35,627 nucleotides of DNA from Bacteroides caecigallinarum. Its GTDB lineage: Bacteria; Bacteroidota; Bacteroidia; Bacteroidales; Bacteroidaceae. Of this stretch, positions 7,819 to 15,933 are shown in pieces. The stretch lies in NCBI RefSeq assembly GCF_021530995.1, contig NZ_JADYTF010000023.1:1-35627 (forward strand). Direction: 5' to 3'. The notes under the pieces are model-generated. The model had not been told where the DNA came from. It saw only the letters and a program-made list of their open reading frames with translations, and searched no databases. A program made the position numbers and the translations under genes. Every line of letters starts with the position of its first letter. Position 1 is the first letter of the stretch.

Positions 7819-8727
7819 TTATGAACAACGCAACACCTGTCCGATTCTGAGAACCGTATTACGTTTTATACCATTCAAGCTACACAGCTTGTCAATAGAT
7901 ACGTGATATTTTCTTGATATTGAGCCCAAAGTGTCGCCACTTTTAATTTTATGATAACGTATAGAGTTTGCAGCCGCTGTAACCTTCTTCATGTCACCTT
8001 TCTTCAGTGCAGCCAATGCCCTTGTACGCTGATAATTATACATATTTGCTCCCTTTATGAACAAATAGCTGTCTGCCACAATATCCTGCTTTGGGAAATC
8101 GAAAAGGAATTCAGGATTGATTACCTGACCTAGTAATCTTGTTTCGAAATGTAAGTGCGAACCTGTAGAACGACCGGTATTACCACCCAAACCGATTACC
8201 TCTCCTGCTTTTACAAACTGGTCTTCCTTTACCAACTGTTTTGAAAGGTGTCCGTAAATAGTTTCCAGACCGTTATCGTGACGAATTACTACATACTTGC
8301 CATAACCCGAACGTTCGTATCTCACAATTCTCACTCTTCCACTGAATGCAGCACGTATAGTATCGCCGATATACACCTTTATATCGAGTCCGTTGTGCAT
8401 ACGTCTCCATCTCGGACCACACTTAGAAGTAATCTTAGTATGCGGAGTAGGCATACAAAATCCCGTTAGGTCTATTCTGAATGTATCTGGTATTCTCACA
8501 TCTTTTCCGTAGGCATGAACCCTTTCATTACTCCACTCCGGATATAGTGAATAAGCCGGATAAAAGGCTTGTTCTGTTTCAATCTGACGTACCAAAGCCA
8601 ATGAGTCGACAGACTTTAGCTTCCTATCTATGGGTGCCTGCTTGGCCAACAAGTCCTGTGCCGAAGTATTGACAGACACCAAAGCAAAAGCTGCAACTGA
8701 TAATGTTCTTAGAATTTTAATAAGCAT
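7819..8727 (-). CDS. secreted M23 peptidase with LysM domain
   Basis: A 302-residue cell wall endopeptidase, probably cutting peptidoglycan cross-bridges in the periplasm. It has a signal peptide (about 1-23) and an LytM/M23 domain (about 95-210) with an intact zinc site: His111 and Asp115 in HNGLD, His191 and His193 in HLHFE, and catalytic His160 in YGHL. A C-terminal LysM domain (about 257-301, beginning HKIKSGDTL) anchors it to glycan strands. All catalytic residues are present, so it looks like an active enzyme rather than an EnvC-type activator. It has its own promoter and terminator, hence a single-gene unit. Confidence 0.9.
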   Translation of the reverse strand: MLIKILRTLSVAAFALVSVNTSAQDLLAKQAPIDRKLKSVDSLALVRQIETEQAFYPAYSLYPEWSNERVHAYGKDVRIPDTFRIDLTGFCMPTPHTKITSKCGPRWRRMHNGLDIKVYIGDTIRAAFSGRVRIVRYERSGYGKYVVIRHDNGLETIYGHLSKQLVKEDQFVKAGEVIGLGGNTGRSTGSHLHFETRLLGQVINPEFLFDFPKQDIVADSYLFIKGANMYNYQRTRALAALKKGDMKKVTAAANSIRYHKIKSGDTLGSISRKYHVSIDKLCSLNGIKRNTVLRIGQVLRCS

Positions 8728-8789
8728 TTTATCGTTAATATTTTTATATTCTCGTATGAGATAAACATGTAATATACATATTATACCTT

Positions 8790-8976
8790 ATACGTAACAA
8801 CTCAAAACTATAAAGGTTTTCAAAAAAACATCGTAAAGATAAGTTTTTTTGAGGAGGCTGGCAAATCAGATTAAGTATTTTTTACGTATTTTCATACACT
8901 ATATACGTAATTACTAACATTACATGTTGAGCAACATATTTTCCTATACCACAGATGTTATTATTCCTTTACGTAT
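8790..8976. repeat. cluster of four TTACGTAT octamers around the M23 promoter
   Basis: TTACGTAT or its complement ATACGTAA occurs at 8790-8797, 8882-8889, 8903-8910 and 8969-8976. The middle two form a perfect inverted repeat with a 13-base spacer directly upstream of the -33 element. The last copy lies inside the end of the DUF3256 coding sequence. They may be protein-binding sites; no regulator can be named. Confidence 0.45.
8834..8865 (-). promoter_or_regulatory. M23 peptidase promoter
   Basis: On the minus strand TTTG (8865-8862) is followed after exactly 20 bases by TATCTTTA (8841-8834), one mismatch from TAnnTTTG. Transcription would begin near 8827 and leave a leader of about 100 nt. 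An 8-bp inverted repeat lies just upstream (8882-8910). Confidence 0.55.
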
Positions 8977-9587
8977 ACTCCACCATTCCAGTTATATTTC
9001 AAGGAATCCACTGTATGCTGTTTAATAATATCAACATTTTCCTTACCCATGGTTTCAACAGTATTACACTTAAATACTATACTATTATCCTTATCCGAAA
9101 GTTCGGCCTTCATTATAAACATTTCATCTGTAAATTCTTCTTTTGTAACAATGTTTATACTGTCATTTGAAGCTTTGTAAAAATCTTCATGCTGAGGTAG
9201 TGATATGAAATCATTCAATGACAATTTCTTCCATTCTGTAGAATAAAAAGACACCTGACTATCTTCTGCCGGTCCGCTATAAGTTTTTATCACACAAACC
9301 ACATTTACCGAGTCATTCAACGGCAACAGTTTCATTTCTTCTGACGATGATTCTGTGGTTTTAATTTTCAGATAATCGTCCGTAAGTTTCAACATTTCCG
9401 ATTCACCTCCAAACCTGTTCTTTACAACAGCCTTCATTCCCGATGCAAGAAAATCGGCAAAATCCTGACGATTGACTTTGGTCAACAACGGAGATAGCGA
9501 ATCAGGCATTGATACGAACACTGAATTTATATTTTGTGCATTAGCCGAAAGGCTTAATAGCATGGAAAACAATAGAATAAATCTCAT
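8961..9587 (-). CDS. DUF3256 family exported protein
   Basis: A 208-residue protein from the ATG at 9587, with a signal peptide (about 1-18, MRFILLF to SANAQ). It resembles the Bacteroides DUF3256 family, with MPDSLxPLLTxVNRxD near the mature N-terminus and a central NRFGGxSEM segment. I know of no function; export to the periplasm or outer membrane is inferred. The frame opens ten codons earlier at 9617, but that would put the signal peptide internally. It lies downstream of mutL on the same strand, separated by four 22-bp repeats. Whether it shares the mutL transcript depends on whether those repeats stop transcription. Confidence 0.75.
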   Translation of the reverse strand: MRFILLFSMLLSLSANAQNINSVFVSMPDSLSPLLTKVNRQDFADFLASGMKAVVKNRFGGESEMLKLTDDYLKIKTTESSSEEMKLLPLNDSVNVVCVIKTYSGPAEDSQVSFYSTEWKKLSLNDFISLPQHEDFYKASNDSINIVTKEEFTDEMFIMKAELSDKDNSIVFKCNTVETMGKENVDIIKQHTVDSLKYNWNGGVYVKE

Positions 9588-9640
9588 ATTTACATTATAA
9601 AAGTATAAAAAAAACATTGAAAACTCTCTGATATTTCCAG

Positions 9641-9726
9641 GTGCAAACTATAGTGTGCAGTGCATCAAACTATAGTATGTAATGCTGCACACTGTAGTTA
9701 GCAGCTCTTCAAACTGTAGTTTGAAG
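9641..9726. repeat. four tandem 22-bp palindromic repeats between mutL and the DUF3256 gene
   Basis: The core CAAACT(A/G)TAG begins at 9644, 9666, 9688 (as CACACTGTAG) and 9710, exactly 22 bases apart each time. Each unit is close to a 20-bp palindrome. The best (9707-9726) has arms CTTCAAACT and AGTTTGAAG, all nine pairs good. In 9685-9704 the outer arm has changed on both sides to CTGC and GCAG, keeping the pairing. In RNA the units could fold as a row of short hairpins; in DNA they could be phased dimer-binding sites, since 22 bp is about two helical turns. No T tract follows, so they are not simple terminators. Confidence 0.85.
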
Positions 9727-9742
9727 CGGAAAATATACGGAT

Positions 9743-11641
9743 TCAACGGAACAGTTTCTCTATATCATCATCGTTCATAAGTGCAAGAACAGTCTTTCCG
9801 TCCGGTGTATAATTAGGTGACGGTGCAGAGAAAAGTCCGTCAACCAAAGCATTCATTTCATCGTTGGAAAGCACCTGACCTGCAACAATAGCAGATGCAC
9901 GTGCCATCGAAAGCGCTATCATGCTTTGCACTTCTTCTTTCACTTTACAACCTTTCTCTATTGCCGAATGAACAATATTGGTTATAAGCTGTTCAGGATT
10001 GAGTCCTTCAATATCGGCCGGTACGCCATTAATGGAATATGTTCCTCCGCCTAGCGAACTGAGCTCAAATCCTAACGATGTCAAATCGTCCATAATTTCT
10101 TCCAATACTGGTACTTCGGAAGGCGAAAAATGAATCATATCAGGAAAAAGCATACGCTGCGACAAGCCAACGTGTTTCTGTATCTGATCCATATACTTGT
10201 CATATAATATCCTTACGTGTGCTCTATGTTGGTCGATGATCATAAGCCCGGACTTAACGGACGTGAGAATGTAAGTCCCTTTGTACTGATAATGCTGTGC
10301 TGCTTTCTCTGTAATGACAGCATCAGGATGTTCATCATATATAGTCGGCTCGGCAGTATCTTCTGTTTCATGATATTTTCCGGAGAAAACCATATCGTCC
10401 GGAAATGCCGGGATAGTATCGTCCGTCTGACGTTCGTGTCTTTCCAGGCCTTGATAGAATGGCTCCCATTCCGTTTTTTTCTTTCCTGCTGATGAATATG
10501 AAGAAGGAGGAACAATAGAAGAAGACTGGTTGAACGGATTATATGTAGGGTCGTATGACGTGACGGGAGCACCTCCTCCAAAAGAACCTGCCATATCAAT
10601 AGCCGGAATGTCAGGCATTCCTTCAGTATCGAAATCTATCGATGGTACTGCATTGAATCGACCCAACGTCTCTTTCACAGCTGCAGATAATATCTGCCAG
10701 ATGGCCTGTTCGTTCTCGAACTTTATTTCGGTCTTTGTAGGGTGGATATTTACGTCGATATTTGCAGGGTCAACATCAAAATATATAAAATATGACACCT
10801 GTTCGCCAGTAGGGATAAGATGTTCGTATGCATCGGCTACAGCCTTATGAAAATATGGATGGCGCATATATCTGCCATTTACAAAAAAGAACTGACGCGC
10901 TCCTTTCTTTCTGGCTGTCTCCGGTTTACCGATGAAACCATGTATTTTCACCATCGTAGTGTCGATATCCAGAGAAAGGAGATCCTGATTCAGTTTTTTA
11001 CCGAACACTCCCATTATACGCTGCCTCAACTGTATAGCCGGTAGATTAAGAATTTCAGTTCCGTTATGATGGAATGTAAATGACACTTCAGGATTTACAA
11101 GAGCAATCCTTTCAAATTCGGAGATTATATTGCTAAGTTCTGTCTGGTTAGATTTCAAAAATTTTCTTCGTGCAGGAACATTGAAAAACAAGTTACGTAC
11201 AATAAAATTACTGCCTTCCGGACATGCCACAGGCTCCTGCTTTTCTACTTTGGAACCGGCTATAAAGATTGATGTTCCCAATTCTTCACCGTGCTGTTTT
11301 GTCCTTAATTCAACTTCAGCTACAGCTGCTATGGACGCCAAAGCCTCTCCACGGAATCCCATTGTCCGTAGAGCGAACAAATCCGAAGCTTCACGTATCT
11401 TTGAAGTCGCATGACGTTCGAAAGCCAGACGTGCATCTGTTTCCGACATACCTTTACCATTGTCTATCACTTGTATACAGGTTTTTCCGGCATCTGTCAC
11501 AGACACATCAATATGTCCAGCTCCAGCATCTATGGCATTTTCCACCAATTCCTTTATTACCGAAGCAGGTCTCTGTATTACCTCACCCGCGGCAATCTGA
11601 TTGGCAACAGAATCGGGCAACAAACGGATTATATCGCTCAT
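9743..11641 (-). CDS. mutL: DNA mismatch repair protein MutL (endonuclease motifs lost)
   Basis: Couples MutS mismatch recognition to downstream repair. The 632-residue protein has the GHKL ATPase motifs: KELVEN with Glu31 and Asn35, DNGKGM at 60-65, and GFRGEALAS at 95-103. A variable Ser/Pro-rich linker (about 345-430) precedes the C-terminal dimerisation domain. In most bacteria lacking MutH that domain carries DQHAxxExxxxE and CPHGRP motifs. Here residue 470 begins [12 protein letters not shown], without the glutamates, and the later motif is TPDGKT (612-617). ATP-dependent signalling is therefore expected, but nicking by MutL is not. It is part of the surA-ostA-mutL gene group, 24 bases after the small membrane protein. 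Confidence 0.92.
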   Translation of the reverse strand: MSDIIRLLPDSVANQIAAGEVIQRPASVIKELVENAIDAGAGHIDVSVTDAGKTCIQVIDNGKGMSETDARLAFERHATSKIREASDLFALRTMGFRGEALASIAAVAEVELRTKQHGEELGTSIFIAGSKVEKQEPVACPEGSNFIVRNLFFNVPARRKFLKSNQTELSNIISEFERIALVNPEVSFTFHHNGTEILNLPAIQLRQRIMGVFGKKLNQDLLSLDIDTTMVKIHGFIGKPETARKKGARQFFFVNGRYMRHPYFHKAVADAYEHLIPTGEQVSYFIYFDVDPANIDVNIHPTKTEIKFENEQAIWQILSAAVKETLGRFNAVPSIDFDTEGMPDIPAIDMAGSFGGGAPVTSYDPTYNPFNQSSSIVPPSSYSSAGKKKTEWEPFYQGLERHERQTDDTIPAFPDDMVFSGKYHETEDTAEPTIYDEHPDAVITEKAAQHYQYKGTYILTSVKSGLMIIDQHRAHVRILYDKYMDQIQKHVGLSQRMLFPDMIHFSPSEVPVLEEIMDDLTSLGFELSSLGGGTYSINGVPADIEGLNPEQLITNIVHSAIEKGCKVKEEVQSMIALSMARASAIVAGQVLSNDEMNALVDGLFSAPSPNYTPDGKTVLALMNDDDIEKLFR

Positions 11642-11665
11642 AAATTATGTCTCTCCTTTATTAAA

Positions 11666-11962
11666 TCAAAAAGTAAAGCTACCTGTCACGAGATAATGTA
11701 AGATATAAAGCAATAATAATATTGCTACAAACAAAGTTGCATAGCTAAGTGGTTTTCTACCACTTTCCTTACGACGTTTAAGATATGTGGTTCCTTCTAC
11801 AAACTTTCCTCTGATATCTTTCGGAGAAAATTCCTTAGGCGGCAACATACCTAGTTCACGTTTTGCAGTTTCCTCAATCTTCTGCAATTTTTCCTTACGC
11901 TCGTCCACATAGATATACTCATGGTGATACGGCCTAGGTTTTTTCATTGTAAACATTCCCAT
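11666..11962 (-). CDS. small single-span membrane protein, function unknown
   Basis: A 98-residue protein with a charged, helical N-terminal part (Lys/Glu-rich, about 15-70) and one hydrophobic segment (about 74-93) close to the C-terminus, as in a tail-anchored or bitopic inner membrane protein. It lies 8 bases after the OstA-like gene and 24 before mutL, so translation within the same mRNA is likely. I do not recognise a named family. Met6 is an alternative start. The position between an envelope gene and mutL suggests, without proof, a link to envelope work. Confidence 0.75.
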   Translation of the reverse strand: MGMFTMKKPRPYHHEYIYVDERKEKLQKIEETAKRELGMLPPKEFSPKDIRGKFVEGTTYLKRRKESGRKPLSYATLFVAILLLLYILHYLVTGSFTF

Positions 11963-11970
11963 AATATTAT

Positions 11971-13638
11971 CTATTTATCGTTAAACAAATGTTGATTAGG
12001 CAATTCTATTGGTCCTCTTACACTCTTCTTGAGCTGATCCTCAAGTTTTTTGCTTCTCCACATAAATATATCCTTTTTATTTAAAGGACGAATATAGTCA
12101 AACCATACAAAATTATCAAGATGACTCTTATCCAAAGGTATTTGAGTCATAGGATAAAGAGTTCCATTCGACTTAGGACTCATCACCATTCGCTCCAATT
12201 GCTGATTTTCCAAATAAATGTCGAGCTGACTGGTTTCAGAAACATTCATTCCTATAAGCAGACTGTCAGAGTCCATTGGGTAATAAACGAGTCTCACAGA
12301 ACCTATAACCTCGACTTTTTCCATAAGACCGTCCTCAAAATATGCCTTGATTTCCTTTCCTGAAATTTGGTTGAACAATGTAGTATCTACAGGTATCTGC
12401 TCAACAGAAAGAGCCTGATTGATTATATGGGCCCAGTCTATCGTACTGTCATTCATGTATATATTAATCTGTTCCCCTAGCAACTGCTGGTTGTTATTCC
12501 AAAGAACAGGATCCTTATACATTATCAAGCATGAGTCTTTCGAAGAAAAGACAAGTGAATCTGCCACTCCTTGAACATCTGTTCTGTAAAACCTGGCTTT
12601 ATGGTAAGCCTTGACCTCTCTGTACATAGAGTCTGTGTCAAGATGAAAAGTATTCATACTCAGAGTATCAGCATGAAGAAAAAGACTATCACCCTGTGAA
12701 TAATCTATGGCCAATGCATTCTTGGTTACAAATGCACTTTTCTGTATTTCGTTATAATAGCCATAATCTCCCAACATCATGTTTTTATTGAGAGTATCAG
12801 TCATGACTATGTTTGAAAATGCCTCGCCTATACCGGTATTTCTATCGTAAAACAACGAATCTCCAGTCAACTGTTTACTGTCACTTGTCAGCACAGAGCG
12901 CTGATACAGGTCAGCTTTACCTGTTTGAGTATCATAATAACCGGATTCTGAATAAATATAATTGTTGTCACTATAAATATCCGAAGGACCGACTATATTC
13001 GCCACCTTTGTCAGTGTACTGTATTTCAGGGTATCAGACAACATTGTGAACTGTGGATTCTCCAATTTCACATTGTAATAGAAAACAGACATCTTGGTTG
13101 CCGGACTATATTCTCCCCATTCTGAAGTAAGAACGTTCTGATCGTCCATCATAGTTCCTCCATCAAAGAAATAACCAAGATTAAATATTCTGTCATAATT
13201 CAAACTATCCGTAAGCAAAGTAGTGGTTCTGTTCTCCATTCTTACGTTCATTCTCATCTGCGCAATTTGCGTCAGTCCGTCATAATATAACCTGTCGCCA
13301 TACAAGAAGAGAGTATCTCCCTGCTCCATACGTACATTACTGAATGCCTCAAAAGAGTTTATCTTGTCATAATAATACGCACTATCGCAATACATATACA
13401 CACTGTCATGACGGAAAACCACATTACCTACTACTATTTGTGCATCCGGATGCAGTGCATCTTTCTTCAGTTTATCGGCACGCAACAAATACACCTTACT
13501 TTTCTGTTTAGGCTGTGTCTGTGTTCTGTCATCCTGCCAATTGGCAGCAGTCAAGCAAAAGCCCAACAGGCAGAGAGCACACAACACCAGTACTCTCTGC
13601 CCGCCAAAAAACATTATTTTATTCTTTATGTAAAACAT
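11971..13638 (-). CDS. OstA/LptA-like organic solvent tolerance protein
   Basis: A 555-residue exported protein. An N-terminal signal segment (about residues 9-32) is followed by repeated beta-strand units with recurring GD-xLxYD and YY(D/N)xxxxxxxxF patterns, such as SFEAFSNVRMEQGDTLFLYGD. This fits the OstA_2/LptA-like fold that makes a periplasmic bridge for lipopolysaccharide between inner and outer membranes. Its location after SurA-type chaperones, which help outer membrane proteins fold, supports an envelope role. It lacks the large C-terminal barrel of LptD, so it is not LptD itself. Met1 (13638) or Met9 may be the start; Met9 gives a more conventional signal peptide. Confidence 0.82.
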   Translation of the reverse strand: MFYIKNKIMFFGGQRVLVLCALCLLGFCLTAANWQDDRTQTQPKQKSKVYLLRADKLKKDALHPDAQIVVGNVVFRHDSVYMYCDSAYYYDKINSFEAFSNVRMEQGDTLFLYGDRLYYDGLTQIAQMRMNVRMENRTTTLLTDSLNYDRIFNLGYFFDGGTMMDDQNVLTSEWGEYSPATKMSVFYYNVKLENPQFTMLSDTLKYSTLTKVANIVGPSDIYSDNNYIYSESGYYDTQTGKADLYQRSVLTSDSKQLTGDSLFYDRNTGIGEAFSNIVMTDTLNKNMMLGDYGYYNEIQKSAFVTKNALAIDYSQGDSLFLHADTLSMNTFHLDTDSMYREVKAYHKARFYRTDVQGVADSLVFSSKDSCLIMYKDPVLWNNNQQLLGEQINIYMNDSTIDWAHIINQALSVEQIPVDTTLFNQISGKEIKAYFEDGLMEKVEVIGSVRLVYYPMDSDSLLIGMNVSETSQLDIYLENQQLERMVMSPKSNGTLYPMTQIPLDKSHLDNFVWFDYIRPLNKKDIFMWRSKKLEDQLKKSVRGPIELPNQHLFNDK

Positions 13639-13667
13639 TCTGTCTATTTAGGCAATAATGTAAGTTA

Positions 13668-15041
13668 TCATTCTTTGATCCATCCCGGATATTTAAAATC
13701 GCATTTTCTCCAACTTGGATTTATTCGGACGTATGTATTCTTCTGTTTTTCAACAATCCACTTCTGAATTATTTCTTCACTACGTTTTGCAGTCACCATA
13801 CTTTTCAGTCTCTGATAATCCTCAGTGATAGTAGCTTTATGTGCATCAATTCTGTTTTTCAATTTAACGATAGCACAAACCTCTTTACCTTTTGAGTTAA
13901 TCATTGTGAAAGGTTTTGATATTTCGCCTATCTGCATGCCCTCAACAACTTTTGCCACTTCCTGAGAAACGAGACCTGCCAAGTGCTGCATTTCGAAACG
14001 TGAAGTACCTGTCTGTGGATTTGCAAGCAATCCGTGATTATTTTTTGTATCCTTATCCTGTGATACCCAAGTCGCAGCCTCATCAAAAGTAACCTTACCT
14101 TTTCTTATATCATTAGCCAAGGTATCAAGCTTGTTCAAAGCCTCTTCAATCTCTGCTTCATCTACTTTTGGCTTCATCAATATATGACGATAGCTCACAC
14201 GGTCACCACGTTTTTCAATAAGCTGTGCTATATGAAAGCCATATTCAGTTTCGAACACTTTCGAAATCTTTTTGGGATCTGTCATATTGAAAATCACATT
14301 GGCAAACTCTGGAGTCAACTCACCTCTACCTGTAAATCCATATTCACCCCCGCGACGTGCAGAACCCGGATCTTCCGAATAATACATTGCCAATACAGAA
14401 AATGACGATTCGCCTTTATATATCTGTTCTGTGAAATCACGTAATTTCTTCTTCACTCTTTCTATTTCCTCTTCCTTGATTTTAGGTTCACGTGTGATAA
14501 TCTGAACCTCCACTTGAGTAGGAATGCTCGGAATACTATCTGCAGGAAGGTTCTTGAAATAATTTCTCACCTCAGCAGGAGTAAGCTTGATATCTCCCAC
14601 TAACTCACGCTGCATCTGCTGAACAATGAGACCATTTCTTATGTTTTCTCTCAACATCTCACGTATTTGTGTAGATGTCTTATTATAATATTCCTCCATT
14701 TTCTCTTTAGAGCCTATCTGATCTATAAGCCATGCAGTCTGCTGCTCAACCTTCTGAATAACTTCCTGCTCAGACACTTCCACACTGTCAATTTCCGCCT
14801 GATGTAAGAAAAGTTTCTGTACAGCAAGTTCTTCAGGAATAACGCAATATGGGTCTCCATCGAAACGTCTTCCCTCATATTGTGCATTAAGACGCTCGTT
14901 TTCAACGTCTGATTTTAGAATTGCTTCATCTCCAACTACCCAAACGACCTCGTCAATCACATTGTCCTGGGCCTTAACTGTTAATCCTACAATCATCAAA
15001 AGCAGGAATAAACTTACTTTTCTGACATTTAATTTATTCAT
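13668..15041 (-). CDS. surA: periplasmic peptidyl-prolyl isomerase SurA
   Basis: Chaperone for outer membrane proteins in transit through the periplasm. The 457-residue protein has a signal peptide (about 1-24), a SurA N-terminal chaperone region (about 27-165), and two parvulin-type rotamase regions. The first (about 175-285) is complete, with YSEDPGSARRGGEYGF and TEYGFHIAQL. The second (from the YRHILMKPK segment to about 395) is more divergent. It overlaps the lipoprotein gene upstream by 8 bases and is followed 29 bases on by the OstA-like gene. SurA next to an OstA/Lpt gene is a widespread arrangement. Confidence 0.88.
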   Translation of the reverse strand: MNKLNVRKVSLFLLLMIVGLTVKAQDNVIDEVVWVVGDEAILKSDVENERLNAQYEGRRFDGDPYCVIPEELAVQKLFLHQAEIDSVEVSEQEVIQKVEQQTAWLIDQIGSKEKMEEYYNKTSTQIREMLRENIRNGLIVQQMQRELVGDIKLTPAEVRNYFKNLPADSIPSIPTQVEVQIITREPKIKEEEIERVKKKLRDFTEQIYKGESSFSVLAMYYSEDPGSARRGGEYGFTGRGELTPEFANVIFNMTDPKKISKVFETEYGFHIAQLIEKRGDRVSYRHILMKPKVDEAEIEEALNKLDTLANDIRKGKVTFDEAATWVSQDKDTKNNHGLLANPQTGTSRFEMQHLAGLVSQEVAKVVEGMQIGEISKPFTMINSKGKEVCAIVKLKNRIDAHKATITEDYQRLKSMVTAKRSEEIIQKWIVEKQKNTYVRINPSWRKCDFKYPGWIKE

Positions 15042-15900
15042 TTGAGCTATTAAAATATTTTATATCATTATTTTCAGAGGCTTCTTTATACAAGTCTTCT
15101 TTCATCCTTGTTATAAACTCAACTCTCTTAGTATTCATTAGTATCTCTTTTATATCTTTACCGGCATACTCCAACGGTAATACTTCACCTTGACCAAGAA
15201 TTTCTTCTACATGCAAAAAATAATAAAATGCAGTATCGCTTACTTCAATATTCTTTTCCTTGGTATATCTGTTTTTTTCAGTCTCATTGATAGGCATCCT
15301 CAACATTATTTCGTTCAGCGGTCGCCATCTGTCATAAAAATATTCATAATCAACAGCATTGCGCAAACCGTATTTCTCCAGTCTGTCAACAGAACGTTCT
15401 GAAGGATCTTTATACCATTGCCTTACCTGAGACACGCCCGATGCCGTTTTAGGGACCTTTATATACAATCCCTTGACATATGGTTCTCTGGCAAGAAATA
15501 TCCCGTTGTTTTTATTATAATAGTTTTCAATCTCAGTTTCAGAAATATTACTTTCAACTTCTTGACTTACAATCTGCTCTATATAAGAATGTGTTATCAA
15601 TGTCTTCCTGTACGACTTGACTAATTCATCTATTCTGTCATTATCAGGAATATTACCTTCAGCTTTTTTATACAATAGAACATCGTCTATCCAGTTTCTT
15701 ATATATCTATCAGCAATCTCCAAACTATCCTGTTCAGAAACTCCGGGTGGTATTGCCGTAACGACCTCTTCCTTATAAAGAAAGTCCTTGCCAACTTGGA
15801 CCAAAGGAGTTTTTCCCTTATGGTCTACCGTTTTAGTACAACCGTATGGCAGTAACACTAAAACAGATATTAAACTAGAAAAGCATCTATTATTCATCAT
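15034..15900 (-). CDS. SurA-like lipoprotein without an evident rotamase core
   Basis: A 288-residue probable lipoprotein. The N-terminus is a signal peptide ending LLPYGC with Cys21 as the likely lipidated residue, although Pro and Tyr before Gly make a weak lipobox. The rest resembles the helical SurA/PPIase N-terminal chaperone region, with a conserved DSLEIADRYIRNWIDD stretch, rather than a parvulin domain. I see no GYHI-type ending or other parvulin signature. It overlaps surA and follows another SurA-like gene, so the three probably form one set for outer membrane biogenesis. The role as chaperone or assembly factor is inferred. Confidence 0.7.
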   Translation of the reverse strand: MMNNRCFSSLISVLVLLPYGCTKTVDHKGKTPLVQVGKDFLYKEEVVTAIPPGVSEQDSLEIADRYIRNWIDDVLLYKKAEGNIPDNDRIDELVKSYRKTLITHSYIEQIVSQEVESNISETEIENYYNKNNGIFLAREPYVKGLYIKVPKTASGVSQVRQWYKDPSERSVDRLEKYGLRNAVDYEYFYDRWRPLNEIMLRMPINETEKNRYTKEKNIEVSDTAFYYFLHVEEILGQGEVLPLEYAGKDIKEILMNTKRVEFITRMKEDLYKEASENNDIKYFNSSNE

Positions 15901-15933
15901 TATACAAATCTGTGAACGAAGATACTGTATAAA

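Noticed and set aside
9588-9617. Ten-codon extension of the DUF3256 gene
   Set aside because: It would bury the signal peptide behind an extra hydrophobic stretch; the ATG at 9587 gives a standard signal peptide.
9641-9726. CRISPR array
   Set aside because: Units are 22 bases head to tail with no separate unique spacers, and no cas genes are near. The same holds for 35301-35388.
9641-9726. Intrinsic terminator of mutL
   Set aside because: Hairpins can form but no U tract follows any of them on the minus strand.
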